DNA from: Trichobilharzia szidati
Lineage: Eukaryota > Platyhelminthes > Trematoda > Strigeidida > Schistosomatidae
Direction of reading: 5' to 3'
Length of the DNA: 64,000 bases
Assembly: GCA_944472155.2 (NCBI GenBank)
Contig: OX235272.1
Coordinates: 12,012,354 to 12,076,353, forward strand
Part shown: piece by piece, positions 41,120 through 52,164 of the stretch
Layout of the letters: each line of letters opens with the position of its first letter
How positions within the stretch are numbered: position 1 is the stretch's first letter
Position numbers and translations under genes: made by a program
The notes under the pieces: generated by a model
Database searches by the model: none
Seen by the model: the letters and a program-made list of their open reading frames with translations, nothing else
What the model was told of the DNA's origin: nothing

Positions 41120-41690
41120 TTTTTCAAGTATTGGTTTCGTAGGCATTTTTGTTTGATTGCATGGAGGATTTCATCATGAGCTGACATCACTTAGAGAACC
41201 ACTGAAAAACCTGAGAGTACCGTCAGCCATTTCATCCTAGTTTGGGACTCTTCATCAGTGCGCACACACCGGGGTTCGAACCCAGGACCTTCTGGTTACA
41301 AGGCAAGCTCGCAGACCATTGAGCCACTGGGATCCGATCCAATGGTCTTTGAATTCTAACTTGTGTCAACTCGCGACATAGCGCGACCATTTCGCAATGT
41401 CTTCTTCGATGAGTTACTGCCTCACCTTGTGAAATTGTCGCGCTATGTCGTGAATTGGCAGAAGTTAGAATTCAAGGACCATTGGATTGGATCGCAGTGG
41501 CTCAACGGTACACGGGCTCGCCCTGTAACCAGAAGGTCTGTGATTCGAACCTCGGTGGATGCGCACCAATGAAGAGTCCCAAACTGGAACGAGACAGTTG
41601 TCCAGTACTCCCAGATTTCCCAGTGGTCCTCTAACTGATGTCAGCTCATGATGAAATCCTCCATGCAAAACTGATTGTTATTGTTTATTG
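41120..41690. mobile_element. Palindromic SM-alpha-like SINE pair (head to head)
   Basis: The minus arm, about 41120-41436, starts CAAGTATTGGTTTCGTAGG and ATGGAGGATTTCATCATGAG. The plus arm, about 41437-41690, ends CTCATGATGAAATCCTCCAT. Each has its tRNA-like part (B boxes near 41275 and 41540) and a hammerhead remnant with CAATGAAGAGTCCC / CACTGATGAAGAGTCCC in place of GTACTG-CTGATGA. The arms join in the family lead sequence (GTCGCGCTATGTCGTGAATT). Confidence 0.8.
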
Positions 41691-41699
41691 TAATAGATA

Positions 41700-41772
41700 T
41701 ATATATACTATTGCACAACTATGAAAATGAAATCGTCGAAAAGAGAATTTTTCTTCACTGAATTCTTTGTCT
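41700..41772 (+). ncRNA. Hammerhead-like motif of PLE terminal repeat (degenerate)
   Basis: TATTGCACAACTATGAAAATG, AAATCGTCGAAAAGAGAA, TTTTTCTTCACTGAATTC. GTCGAAAAG, a TTC cleavage position and an AGAGAA/TTTTCTT-like stem III are kept, but the GATGA core box is lost (ATGAAAATGA). Confidence 0.4.
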
Positions 41773-41859
41773 TAAAAAACATTTAAATTGCTTTAGTGCC
41801 ATGGAAAAAGCAGGAAATCAGCAGTAAGATTCACCTTCACAATAACTGGTAACATCTGA

Positions 41860-42054
41860 AACCATTTAAACACACATTCCCTCCATTATCAACGAAGAAT
41901 TTTCAATGTGCTTCGGGAATGTAACCAGACAGAACCACCTTTCATATCCAGTGAGGAACATCACCAACTCTTTGATAATTGGTCTCATTACAGAAAATTA
42001 GGAACAAACTATTCAGAGGAGACTCTTTTGAAGGAAATAGTCTTTCTGAATTAG
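41860..42054 (+). other. Unrecognised open frame, coding-like
   Basis: 64 codons without a stop between TGA 41857-41859 and TAG 42052-42054. Contains RRIFNVLRECNQTEPPFISS and then EEHHQLFDNWSHYRKLGTNY. Amino-acid composition is balanced, unlike random AT-rich frames nearby. No methionine start and no recognised family. It could be an exon, a transposon remnant or chance. Confidence 0.25.
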
Positions 42055-42299
42055 ACTGTGACGTGTTCTTTTCAGAAAACCTTCATCTGACGTTTATTAG
42101 ACCGACGCTGTTCACTGTTTTTGTGTAAAAAATAAGCTTTCTGATCTGTCTACGCCCTTGTGCATCAATCAGTTCATCTGATTTTGTGAAAGAAGGTACG
42201 TCAGCCGCAGCTACACAGTGCTTTCCGCATGGATATAAATACTCATCCCACCATGTTCTCACAACGGAAAAATGAAGAGTGTCAGAAGCCTTCCATATT
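42055..42299. other. Stretch before PLE E, nothing recognised
   Basis: A minus-strand frame at 42083-42322 is open but has no recognised motif. Confidence 0.3.
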
Positions 42300-43015
42300 A
42301 GTTTGTTTATTAGATATATCACACAGTGATGAAACAGTATTATTTACTGGATGACACAGTTTCAAACAAAATTTATTGTTCATAATCATATCAATTGTAA
42401 TAATCACACGACTTTGAAACTTCCGTTTTATAGTTTTCTTTGTCTTCTCCTATTTGCCGTCATTGGGGTAGTAGAATTTCCCAGATATCGGGGACAGGTG
42501 ATGAATCATTCCTATCACACGTGTTTGCAGTTGATTTGATAGACAAAGCTTCTGTTATCAATTTCTCCCTCCACAATGCTCTTGCATTAGATTTTAAAAC
42601 TGTCATCTTATCCCATCCATCCTATTGTATGGTTGTGTGCAATTGCATGTAGTGAGTGCTATAGATGAACTATTCTCTAGATTTCTTATCTTATTCTGGT
42701 CAAACAATCTAGATTTTGCTAGATTTTTATGTTCTGCTAGTCTGACTGCCCCTGTTCTACTACTTTGACCTATGTATTTGACCTGACAATCATTCCAGAC
42801 AGGGTATTAGATAAACCAGATTGTTTAGTTTCAAAGGCTCCACAGGATGCTTTAACGGACAAAGCTTGTTTCTAATTGAGTTTGTGGATTTGAATGACAG
42901 CCAATTTTATTCCTGCATTGTTGAGAATTCTGCGTAAGGTATTATTTCTAATTAGAAACAAGCTTTGTCGGCAAATAATACTGTTTCATTGTGTGATATA
43001 TCTAATATAGAAAAT
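42300..43015 (-). mobile_element. PLE E (family B) remnant with inverted ends
   Basis: The ends are inverted (GATATATCACACAGTGATGA, AACAGTATTATTTACTGG at 42312-42350; complement at 42975-43010). The minus body has TLRRILNNAGIKLAV (linker, about 42860-42950) and the C-terminus LWREKLITEALSIKSTANTC, then DRNDSSPVPDIWEIL (about 42440-42600). The GIY-YIG core between them is unreadable. Confidence 0.68.
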
Positions 43016-43024
43016 CAAAACAAG

Positions 43025-43690
43025 TGATCCATTCAGCGAAGAGACTCTTTTCAACAACGAATTTATCATCAAGCTGTACAATCGTATATATATGGTTTTT
43101 AAGAAGTTATATCCGGTGAGGGAGTTGAAACATAGGTGTGAATGCATAAAATAATAATATGAAATGCAATTAAAATTAAAATATTTGTGATTATAATCAT
43201 AGTTAAATGTCAAGTGACAAAACAATTAATGTCATAGATAGAATAATTCATAGGATGGATAGAACTTGAAAAAGGGGTGCAATTATAAGATTAGTAGACA
43301 AATCGAAAAAAAAAACGTTACGTAATATTGTGTGAAATTTAGTAGCATAGAATTTAATGTTGCATAAAGAAATTGATTTTGAATGACAAGTGGAACAAGT
43401 GAAATAATACCGGGGACAGTTAAAAGTGAGAGTAGTAATAGTAAGAATTGACTTAATAAGGAAGAGAATACAAATTGGTAGAGCTAAAATATGATTGGGG
43501 ATCACCATACTTTAGCATAGAGGGATTAAGACCACCAAAGTTGGACGGGTTGAACGAACTTTATCTGTACTCAGAGATCTAGCTTTTCTGTTTCGATAGC
43601 CAGAGCTTCAGCAATACAGATGAGTCGGGTACAGCTTGATGATAAATTCAGTGAAAAGAGTCTCTTTGCTGAATCAACTGTTTTGATTTT
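43025..43690 (-). mobile_element. PLE F (family D) remnant bounded by inverted hammerhead-like motifs
   Basis: Minus reading: endonuclease tail at about 43625-43450 (equivalent of 39360-39180), terminal repeat 43450-43100, then the hammerhead-like motif 43095-43030 (GATTGTACAGCTTGATGATA, AATTCGTTGTTGAAAAGAG, TCTCTTCGCTGAATGG). A plus-oriented copy of the motif lies at 43628-43680, so the remnant is flanked by the same RNA motif in both directions. Confidence 0.65.
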
Positions 43691-45214
43691 CTACATATAA
43701 TAAACAAACTAATATGGAATTACTTACTACCACAGTGCCCAAGTTTTACACATATATGTCAGAAGCTTTAGCGCAGAACTATTCTGTATATCACGTAATC
43801 TGTCTTACCGTTTGATATTGAAGTCGAATTATAATCACAAATATTTTATCGTAGTTCACAACTTTTCGGAGGTATTTACATATATATATACATATATATA
43901 TATACATATATACAAATTTATATATATGACTATGCAGCTGGAAAAAATTTCTTTGTAAACAGTCTCTTCACTAAAAAATTCTGTTCTTAAACAATGTACA
44001 TACTGAATTCTTCAGACAACAGTTTAAATAAATAGATATTCGATACACCGGCTGTATTCCTTTATGATTATCGATGTCCATTATGGCAACACAAACATAA
44101 CATCGCTAACAAATCCTTCTCCAACGAAAAGTATACAAGGGGACAGTGAAATTGCGTACACCATCATAATTTCACTAATAGTCGACCACTGTTGTGTGCC
44201 AGGGTTTGATTATTTATTTACTGATTTACTGGTGCCTCACAACAAACACTTTACCTCCAACAGTTTGAATAAACTGTTACAACCAGCCTGAAAGACGTGC
44301 ATTCTACAGTTTCCACCTTTCCCAAGTATTTTTTCACTGAAAAAAACTTGGTGTCAGTTTTAGCATCATTTTGTAAATTTTGAATGTTTTCTCCTCAAAG
44401 TAATTTTGTTTATTTTGTTTACCTATTCTGCAACCGGTTAAACATTCTTGTCTTTGAGTGAAGAGAACACGCAGTCGATCAATTAATCACAATTTCTCAC
44501 GGTTCCATTGTACGTTGACTAGAAGTTTTCAATCTGAATTAAAGAAAGAAAACTCCTACTGTGATCAGCAAGTTGCTTATATCAGATCTCTTTAGCTTCC
44601 TCTTTCTAAATAGTTAAATGTCATCTACTTGGATGTTTGTATTTGATACACGTAAATAACTACTTTTTGTTTTAATAACCATTGTTAACTAGACATTGAC
44701 TCTTGAATATTATTTGAATTTGTTATTTTGTTTGAATTAATTGTTTAGCGCTTCATCTGAAAAATGGGCAATAAAACATAATCAAAAATAAATCGAGAAT
44801 TCTGTTACTTCATTTGTTTTTGGTTGTTTATTATCGCTGAAGTCTGATTTCAGTGTGATACTAAAATTTTAATGTGTTTAGACAAAAACAGCTGGAAAGG
44901 TTGTAAATTTCTCCCACTCGTTAGGTGAAAACTCTTCTTGATATTCAGTCTGTATCGAGAAAAAATATTATTTCAAAGTTTTTTACATAGTTAGAATTCA
45001 ATGTTTCTTCAGATGTTATCGTTAAAACAATTAGTCCGTTAAATAAATTTGAATGGCGTTATTAGAAGATGGAGTTCATCCGAAAAATGTGATGTAATTG
45101 CACTGTGTTTTTAAACTACCCTAAAGATCCCTATCTGTATATAACACCAAGACTAGTCTTAACTATTCTGTGCTTGGCGGCATCTATAAGTGTGGCTGAA
45201 TAATAATTACTATT
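43691..45214. other. Stretch with microsatellite, otherwise unrecognised
   Basis: TATATA/TACATA tract at about 43872-43926, followed by a weak hammerhead-like end (GACTATGCAGCTGG, AGTCTCTTCACTAAA). A plus-strand open frame at 44064-44291 has no recognised motif. No family members are recognised from 44.3 to 45.2 kb. Confidence 0.4.
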
Positions 45215-46078
45215 TCTATTATTCTCCCCCTGGTTTCTGAGTGAAAAATAAGGCTTCAACGACACATTTCCACTTTCTTCTATTTTCTGCCGTCCCATTC
45301 AGCTGGATCAACGATTGCTCGAACTTTTTCATCTCTTCTTCGCACGATCTACTCAATGTCACTCTTGCACTGATGACCTAATCGTCGTTTCTCATTTGGA
45401 TTCTATCCGAGAGCATGGCGCGCAACGTCATTCGATGGTTTGCTCAGTGTGTGCCCTATCCATCTCCATCTTCTCCTAAATGTTTGTTAAGCGGTCGACT
45501 CTCGATTGGTTTGTTCTCAGGCAGAGTCTCTTGTTACTAATGCTTTCTGGCCGGCCATTCGATCACCAGTATGGAGCAAAGACAGGTGTTGATGAAAGTA
45601 TGTAACTTGTTGGAAATCCTCTTTGTTAAACGCTGGCCATATTTCTGACCTGTATAGAAGAACTGATCGACTTTACATTTGTGTTTAAAATGCAAATCTT
45701 GTTCCTTATGCTGAGTGTAGAAGATTTCCAGACTTGTATCAGGTTGATGAAGGCGTATCTTGCCTTCCCGACTACGGGTGGCTTCGAAATCTTTATCTAT
45801 TATGAGTGCCTGTAATTGAAAAGATGTTTCCTAGATAATTGAAGGAGATAACCTCTGTTAAATCTCTTCCATTTATGGTGATTGTTGCTGGCTACCGGTT
45901 GCTGTTGTTGTTGGTTGGTTGGGTGGTTATCTTCATCACCTCCATCTTCTCTATGTTCACCTGCAATCCTGCCTTCACTGCCTCTTCAGCCAGTTTGTTG
46001 GTTTTTGCCTGTAAGTGTTCGAGTTTTTGTGACACTAGACATTTATCATTAGCAAAATAAAAGTGTTGTGAAAACCAT
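45215..46078 (-). mobile_element. RTE 3' region
   Basis: The minus strand carries the RTE C-terminal part and tail. The tail complement (TGAAGCCTTATTTTTCACTC near 45240), the KVEMD-equivalent near 45450, and the lead into the KTEVMK-type region near 45930-45960 are visible. It parallels 18.8-19.4 kb. Frames are broken. Confidence 0.7.
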
Positions 46079-46079
46079 C

Positions 46080-46560
46080 AACAGTTCGATAATAAACCAC
46101 CCGGTCCAAACCAGTCACTAAGCCAACCAGTATTGAAGAATCCTTTTCTATCATCTATCGAACATCACAGAAATTTCCAAAAACATCCAGCTACCGCATA
46201 TTTCAAACATCAGAAGCTATCACGATCCACTTCAAACAGCCAGCACTCTTTGTGCAGAAGAGATAGGTCCAGCCAGCCACCAATGCTGCCCTGAACGCCC
46301 TTCAGTGGATTTTCATGAATTCGTATTATTATCCTTCCTAATTTCTCTGATATTCAGTGTATTGTTATGTTGATGCTATCGAACTGTAATCCATTGATAT
46401 TATTGATTCTGTGTTATTTAAACAACATTAATGTTGTTGTTAATAAAGTTATTCATTCACTATTACGTTTATATAACTGTAGAACTTGATGAAGGGCAAG
46501 TTATCGAAAAGAATAATTATTGTTCAGTAACTATCCTGTAATGGGACAATTGTTAGTAAA
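46080..46560 (+). pseudogene. PLE endonuclease C-terminus and terminal-repeat end
   Basis: Plus strand: EESFSIIYRTSQKFPKTSSY, RIFQTSEAITIHFKQPALFV and QKR, then stop at about 46265. About 200 bases of AT-rich 3' sequence follow, ending at 46480-46540 in AACTGTAGAACTTGATGAAG, GTTATCGAAAAGAATAAT, TATTGTTCAGTAAC, a weak hammerhead-like end. It joins the RTE at 46078 directly. Confidence 0.65.
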
Positions 46561-46819
46561 GTCCCTCCTGGACGATCTAATAAAACGTTTCAACTGACTT
46601 TCTGGTGATTATCCATTTTTCTCCTAAACCGTATATCATTATTTTAACATCTGCATGTCATATGTTAACTTAATCCTCATTATTTGTCTTTGTTCCAATT
46701 GAACCTCTAATGGTAATGCTTCTCTTTGTGGTTGTGTGTACTGCACTGATAATGTGCTGAATGAGTCGACTTTAAATCACCGAAAATACCCATTGAGTCA
46801 TGAATAAAATAAAAGACAA

Positions 46820-46880
46820 ATTCAGCGAAGAAAATTTTCTTTATCGACGAAATCATCTTCAGAGGCTGTACAGTCGTATT
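46820..46880 (-). ncRNA. Hammerhead-like motif of PLE D left end
   Basis: The minus strand reads GTACAGCCTCTGAAGATGAT, TTCGTCGATAAAG, AAAATTTTCTTCGCTGAATT. Stem I is CAGC/GCTG; the GATG..CGTC hairpin forms stem II; AAGAAAA/TTTTCTT forms stem III as at 32139-32152; TTC precedes the expected cleavage. The GAA junction is changed to GAT. Confidence 0.5.
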
Positions 46881-46940
46881 TATACTTAACAAAAATGTAA
46901 AGTGGTCTATTATTGACAAAGACAAAGATATGGAGTAGCA

Positions 46941-47201
46941 ATGGGGTCACCACTGGGTCCTTTACTTTCAGACTGCTTCTTGGCAAGTTTGCAGAACAGT
47001 ATCTTACGGCCTACTATCGATAGTTTCCATTTGTACCAAAGATATATGGATGATACTTTCATCATATGTGACTACAATACCGACATCGAATTGATAATTA
47101 AAGAGTTCAACAGTTGCCGTCATGCCATCAAATTCAAGTCGAAATCAGAGACGAACGTGAAATTCTATTTTTTTGGATGTTTTTCTAAGAAGGAGATCTG
47201 A
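46941..47201 (+). pseudogene. PLE reverse transcriptase palm fragment
   Basis: 87 codons: MGSPLGPLLSDCFLASLQNS (motif B), LYQRYMDDTFIICDYNTDIE (motif C with both catalytic aspartates), KEFNSCRHAIKFKSKSETN, then a frame break near 47165-47200 where the FLDV-type block would be (KFYFFGCFSKKE). The start methionine is internal to the domain, so this is not a natural start. Confidence 0.8.
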
Positions 47202-47639
47202 TGATTGTCTTCAAAGATAGATCTACAAGAAACCAAGATGGAATGGTCAGTACAAAAATTTTCATAGTTGGGTTTCTTTGAGAAGAAAGAGAAACCTGAT
47301 CCATTCCTTATCCTCAAGAATAAGGAGGATATGTTCAAGTGATACAATCGTTGGGGAACTGGAGCGACTCAGACAAGTCCTCATAGAGAATGGATATCCT
47401 CCAAAATTTATCGAAAAAACATGAATTTAGAGGAAAAGCCTTAAAGAACCAAGACGGTACCGAGGAAACTGCTGCTTATGATCGTTGAATTTCAAGGTGA
47501 TACCGCAGCTGAGATCCTGAAAAACCGCTAATGCACATCACTGAGGAAAGCCTTCTTTATGGCTGAGCTACGGATCAATTTCGACAGCCGACAAATGATC
47601 AATGGATGTGTGGAGGATAAATTGTCGCTTTGGGCCACT

Positions 47640-47756
47640 TCACTGTGTGTTTATAAATTCACCTGCTCATGTGGAGCTAGTTATATTGGCCCCACAAAGC
47701 GCACACTTTCCAAACGCATCCCTGAACATTATTCGGCATGGTTAGCAAAAGGATAA
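47640..47756 (+). pseudogene. PLE GIY-YIG endonuclease core
   Basis: VYKFTCSCGASYIGPTKRTL, SKRIPEHYSAWLAKG then stop TAA. After the stop, the same frame continues TITSSILEHLVDSEHLVPPE, SSFKII and the family tail to about 47985. Cys-x-Cys-Gly and YIG are intact. Confidence 0.78.
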
Positions 47757-48410
47757 TGCAAGACAATTACTAGCTCAATTCTTGAGCACTTGGTAGACTC
47801 AGAACACCTAGTTCCACCAGAGTCATCTTTCAAGATCATCTAAAAAGTGAAGCCAAATGGTACAAAGGGCATCGGGTTTCGGCTTTTTTGTAAGGCGGAG
47901 GCGCTGGCAATTCATGAAAACAACCCTGAACTCTGTATACAGAGGAGGTTTGTTCTGTGTCTTATTCTACTATGGTCTTAACCTCTTCACTAGTCGCTCC
48001 CTGTAAAAATTTTGGTTTTTTCTTTTCTTTTTAATTTTACTTATAGTTTGCTATTGTTTTATTAATTAATTCACTATTATCGCTCTCTTATGCTCCTTTT
48101 GTACATTTTCACACCCTCTTCACACTTGTTAAATCGACACTCAAATACCTTTATTCTCACTTAATAGCAATTATAACCTTATCAAATTTTTATCTTTGTG
48201 CCATTGAGTGCCATGTAATTTACATCTTTTAATTTTCACTTCTAAAGCCATCTCCAAGTAATTATATCAGCTGTCACATACCCTCTATTGATCAATAATA
48301 GACCACTATACATTTTTGGTGAGTATAAATACGACTTTACAACCTCTGAAGATGATTTCGTCGATAAAGAATATTTTCTTCTCTGAATTTGTCTTTTATT
48401 TTCTAGATTA

Positions 48411-49079
48411 AAGGAAGAAGCCAGTGATTCGATTTTGTTTGAGCGAATGATGGTTATTTCTGACCTTGGACTATCCCCAGGAAGAGTTGGTGTGTTATCG
48501 TTGCTGAGAGAGTTTCTGATCCTACCATCATGTGGATATTCTGCTTGATTCTAAGGTCTCGTTTTGTACCTAGACTGGACTGTATAGCAGCCTGTCAGCA
48601 CTGTTGAGGTAATTTTGAGTTATTTATGTTATTATTGTTTAATAGAACCGTAAAATTATTCCAGCTTGGTCATCTTTTTGCTGTCTTTGGGGCATTTCGT
48701 GATTGTGCATGTCGCAAGGAAGGTTTGCCAGCTATAGAGTAGAAAGGAGACAGTTATAAGCTGGTTTATTTCACTGCAGTTCTCATTCCTAAATCTCTTA
48801 TCCATTTCCTTATTTTAGCTGGTCTTTTATTTCTCATATAAATGAACCTGACATCTAAGTGTGTGGAAGCAGATTGCTCGAAAAATATTGCACATATATA
48901 TCACATTTCGCAGATAAAGTCTGTCAACTAATAACTCTTTCAAAATATTATTTTACTATGAAGAATTTGTAGTGAATAGGAGGAGTCCAATTACAAGACG
49001 CTTATAAAACAACGAAAACTTTATAGCACTGTGTTTATATTTCGAGAGCGCCTTTTATTAAATTAACCTTAATATCGAG
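48411..49079. other. Non-coding stretch, nothing recognised
   Basis: No recognised feature. Confidence 0.4.
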
Positions 49080-49530
49080 GATTATTGTGAGCTGTCTTCA
49101 GTTAAAGAATCCTGGAAAATCATGTAACTGTGAACACCAGTTTCATCATCAAGTAGGACTTTTCAACAGTACACACTCGTAACTCTATCTGCTGCCCGCT
49201 AGTGACTGATTTCAAGATGAAGCCGCACCTGAAGTTCTTTTGAGAAGTTGGATGTGTTGACAAGTGCTCACCAGTGATAATGAGTAGGAACCACGCTATG
49301 TATATCACGAATTGCGGCAGCTAGAAATTATGGGCCGTCGAATCGGGTTCCAGTGGCTGAATAGTATACGAGCTTGCCTTGTAACTCGAAGGTCCTGGGA
49401 TCAAACTCTGGAAGTAGGTGCGTACTGCTGATTATTTTCAAGCACTAGGATAAAACAGCTGGCTGTCCAGTACTCCCTGGTTTTCAATAGTTCTCTAAAT
49501 GATATCAATCCGTGATTGACTCGTAATATC
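49080..49530. mobile_element. SM-alpha-like SINE, inverted pair, degenerate left arm
   Basis: The right arm (49310-49530, plus) is clear: ATCACGAATTGCGGCAGC, TTCCAGTGGCTGAATAG, CTTGTAAC, then GCGTACTGCTGATTATTTTC, AGGATAAAACAGC, GGCTGTCCAGTACTCCCTGG. The stem GTACTG is directly followed by CTGAT, keeping the ancestral core spacing, and the GTC^CAGTAC cleavage side is intact. The left arm (49080-49310, minus) is heavily decayed. Confidence 0.65.
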
Positions 49531-49654
49531 CAATTGTGAATTAAGTATTAGTTCGGTAATAGATACAACAAGACGATTCAAGAAATTGTTACTTTCTGAG
49601 ACAATTAAACCAATTAAAGATGTGAGAAGATCAGAATATAATATTGTAATTTTT

Positions 49655-49812
49655 TTCCTTCACGTTCCCCAGTGGAACATAGGGCTTCAAGCTAGTGGCT
49701 TTTGTTTTATTTCTGGCTTAGCGAGGTAAAGGAGTGCGTCGGCCGGGGATCGAACCCCGGACCATGTACATGGTCGGCGAGCGTCCTTACCGCTATGCTA
49801 CCGACTCACCAA
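49655..49812 (-). mobile_element. tRNA-headed SINE with RTE-like tail, minus strand, internally deleted
   Basis: Minus strand: GTGAGTCGGTAGCATAGCGG, TAAGGACGCTCGCCGACCAT, GGTCCGGGGTTCGATCCCCG, GCCGACGCACTCCTTTACC, then (after a deletion of the middle part) GCTTGAAGCCCTATGTTCCA and CTGGGGAACGTGAAGG. Confidence 0.83.
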
Positions 49813-50375
49813 ATATTTGTAATAATAATGATATATTATGCTATAAGGTAAAATCTTTTGTCTGCAATTCTTACAGATAGTTGCGACAGGTGACATGGAT
49901 TTTATTTGAAAGCCAGATGTATACAGTTCCCAATACATGATCCACTTAAAACCACAAAAGGCAGCCAAGCAGTCGAGTCTGATAGCTCCAATAATTCTCA
50001 GTAAGATACCGCTGATGAATGGGGACTGAAACGATGTGAACAGCTCTCTTGGATTTTCGATGCTATGAATCTGGTTGGCAAACGTTACTGGCTAACAAGA
50101 TGCGTTTTTCATCCTGCTATAGATACTTAAGAACAATAAAGTTTGCTTAACAAGCTTGCTAGATCTCTTCATTCCCCCCTCCATCGATTTATCAACCCTA
50201 TTTCCAAATCGAAATTATTAGCCTATTAATCATTGGGTTTTCATTACAACTAGATTCAGAGAAGCATTTCTATTTCAGAAGTGTACAACTTTCCTGGTGA
50301 ATGCTTAGCTGATATCCAATCATCAGTTATATTTCACATAACTCTGAGTTACTCAATTGAAATCCACACTATTCA
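49813..50375. other. Non-coding stretch, nothing recognised
   Basis: No recognised feature. Confidence 0.4.
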
Positions 50376-51600
50376 GTGTCTAATCAGTGTTCTTTTATCC
50401 TTTTTAATACTGTTCACAATAAGTTGACTAACTGGCTACGCAGGAGGGTGAACCTGCTTATACTGATCGCACACCAATGTATAATGACAGATATGCAAAG
50501 TTGTTTCGTGAAGCGGAACATGTCAGCAGATCTATGTCTTAGAGAACTACGAATTGAAATTGAAAGACTCAAATACAAACTCAAATGTGGGATAAATGAT
50601 CACGATTATGAAATTGTGATCGAAACATCCAAAAACGTTGGAGAAACAACCTTAGGAAAATCGAAAAATCAGGCAAATTAAGAAATTCAACAAATTATTG
50701 GAAGAAAAGAACAGCAAAACAAATGAAGAAGTTCACAGCAATGCCTCATCCTCTGTTGACAAACTAAAGTAGGTTAGTGACCTCTCGTGAGACAAAACTA
50801 CTTGAAAAAAGGTTAAATTTTATTGTAACGGATAGTGAACTAAAACTAGGGGATGTCATCCTTAAAGTAGAGATAAGATGAAGTTCAGCAGATAGTACGA
50901 CAGCCGAAAGGGTTCGAGCACAATCTGTGCTAACTCTAAAAAAACAAAAGAAGGCACAATAAAACTTTAAAAAAATCGGAAAGACTGGCTGTAACAGGGA
51001 AGATATGTACCTCAGGTAGATGATTTGTAATTAGTTGTGTTCTCTGAGCTGGTATAAATCGACTACCAGTCGCGAAGATGGTTGCCAGTAGACACGATTC
51101 TATCATTCATGGAGAATTTTAATTAGTTCATTTTATCTTAAAACTTGTGCTGAACATGTTGTCCAGAAGGATAATGAAAGCTTCACAATAAAACCAAACA
51201 TCTCACAGAACACAACTAATTGCAAAGACTAGCTCTAATTAATCTTAAATAGGATAAAAATATCATCACAAAAGCTGATAAAGGAAACTCTACAGTAGTT
51301 TTGGGTAAATCTGACTATATGTAAAGAAAGTCACTGAACACATTGAAACGGGTCCATATGAGGGAGTTAAGAAGCCTGTAGCTACAGTAATGGATAAGAT
51401 TAGGGTAACTACAGTGGATTTAGTACACAGTATGAAGCTGTAACTGGGTGAGTCTAAATGGTTGAAATTCAATCCCTAAAACTAACAACACCGGTGAAAT
51501 ATATGGTACTATAAAAATATATAAACCAGGTTACCCCCATAAGGCATTCAAAGCATGCATCAAGATTAGATATTGTCCCAGGGGAGCATTCTTCATCTTG
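50376..51600 (+). mobile_element. PLE G: N-terminal and RT N-terminal fragment
   Basis: Coding for the front of a PLE polyprotein. The frame at 50376-50681 has LCLRELRIEIERLKYKLKCG, DHDYEIVIETSKN. Across frame breaks it continues EIQQIIGRK / KFNKLLEEKNSKTNEEVHSN and DETK..LNFIVTDSELKLGD (about 50690-50880). A later part at 51240-51600 has KNIITKADKGNSTVVLGKSD, TEHIETGPYEGVKKPVA-like residues, then IYGTIKIYKPGYPHKAF, the RT finger blocks. Sequence at 51005-51210 (CTCAGGTAGATGATTTGTAA..GTTCTCTGAG) resembles the 3' terminal-repeat end of the PLE at 15.05 kb and interrupts the coding part. It complements the N-terminally truncated PLE at 15-16.9 kb. Confidence 0.7.
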
Positions 51601-51604
51601 TAAT

Positions 51605-51790
51605 TAACGTAAAAGTAGAATTTGGACACTACGGTAGAACACAATGCCATATTAGATAAATTTACTTGATATAGTACACAGTACACAATATATAGTACAC
51701 AATATTAATTACTGAATGACGTTTCGAGTACAACTTACTGCTTGTAATTGTATCAGTGTATTAAGATGTTCTATCTATTTACTTTTTTGA
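51605..51790 (+). repeat. PLE terminal repeat (family B) copy
   Basis: GAATTTGGACACTACGGTAG, AACACAATGCCATATTAG, ACTGAATGACGTTTCGAGTA, CAACTTACTGCTTGTAAT; equivalent to 32353-32573. An expansion of TATAGTACACA units at 51672-51710 replaces the usual middle. Confidence 0.7.
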
Positions 51791-51965
51791 AGCCATACTT
51801 CTTGTTTGGTGCTACTGAAATTTTTCCGATATCTGGGATAGACGTTACTTCACTGAAATTCTACTTGTTTCGTGACGAATAAAGATTCGGTGGTTAACCT
51901 CTGTCTTCACCAAACTATGCCATTAAATACTTTGACTTAATCCCATCCTTTTGTGCGATAACATA
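51790..51965 (-). pseudogene. PLE (family B) endonuclease C-terminal remnant
   Basis: Minus strand shows RLTTESLFVTK and SIPDIGKI blocks equivalent to RLITESLFIES..IPEIWKI at 27.7 kb, in a broken frame. Confidence 0.5.
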
Positions 51966-52164
51966 CAAGTGAATGCATTTCAATCGCCGCGCGTTTTTAT
52001 TAGTAGATTATTTAACTTTTTGAGGTTAACATCCGGCTGCCCACTTAAATCACTGGGCTATGAGAATCTCCATTCATCAGGATGCTGCTTAATGTTTTAA
52101 TCATACAATTTTATCAAATGGCCAGTACATGAACTCGGGAGCATATTTATTTAGTTTCACAATA

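Larger units (their letters stand above)
46815..48410 (+). mobile_element. PLE D: RT with YMDD motif and endonuclease between inverted terminal ends
   Basis: The ends 46815-46918 and 48288-48410 are inverted repeats (GGTCTATTATTGA, TAAATACGACT, GATGATTTCGTCGATAAAGA and complements). The body is plus-strand. RT motif B-C begins at 46941 (MGSPLGPLLSDCF, YQRYMDDTFIICD), the linker lies at about 47340-47440 (VGELERLRQVLIENGYPPKF), and the GIY-YIG core at 47650-47760 (FTCSCGASYIGPTKRTLSKR). The tail is at 47880-47950 (AEALAIHENNPELCIQRRF). Stops and frameshifts occur after 47201 and 47756. The RT N-terminal half is missing. Confidence 0.83.

Noticed and set aside
44064..44291. Hypothetical protein of 75 codons
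   Set aside because: Open frame only; no motif, splice context or repeat family, and length is within chance expectation.
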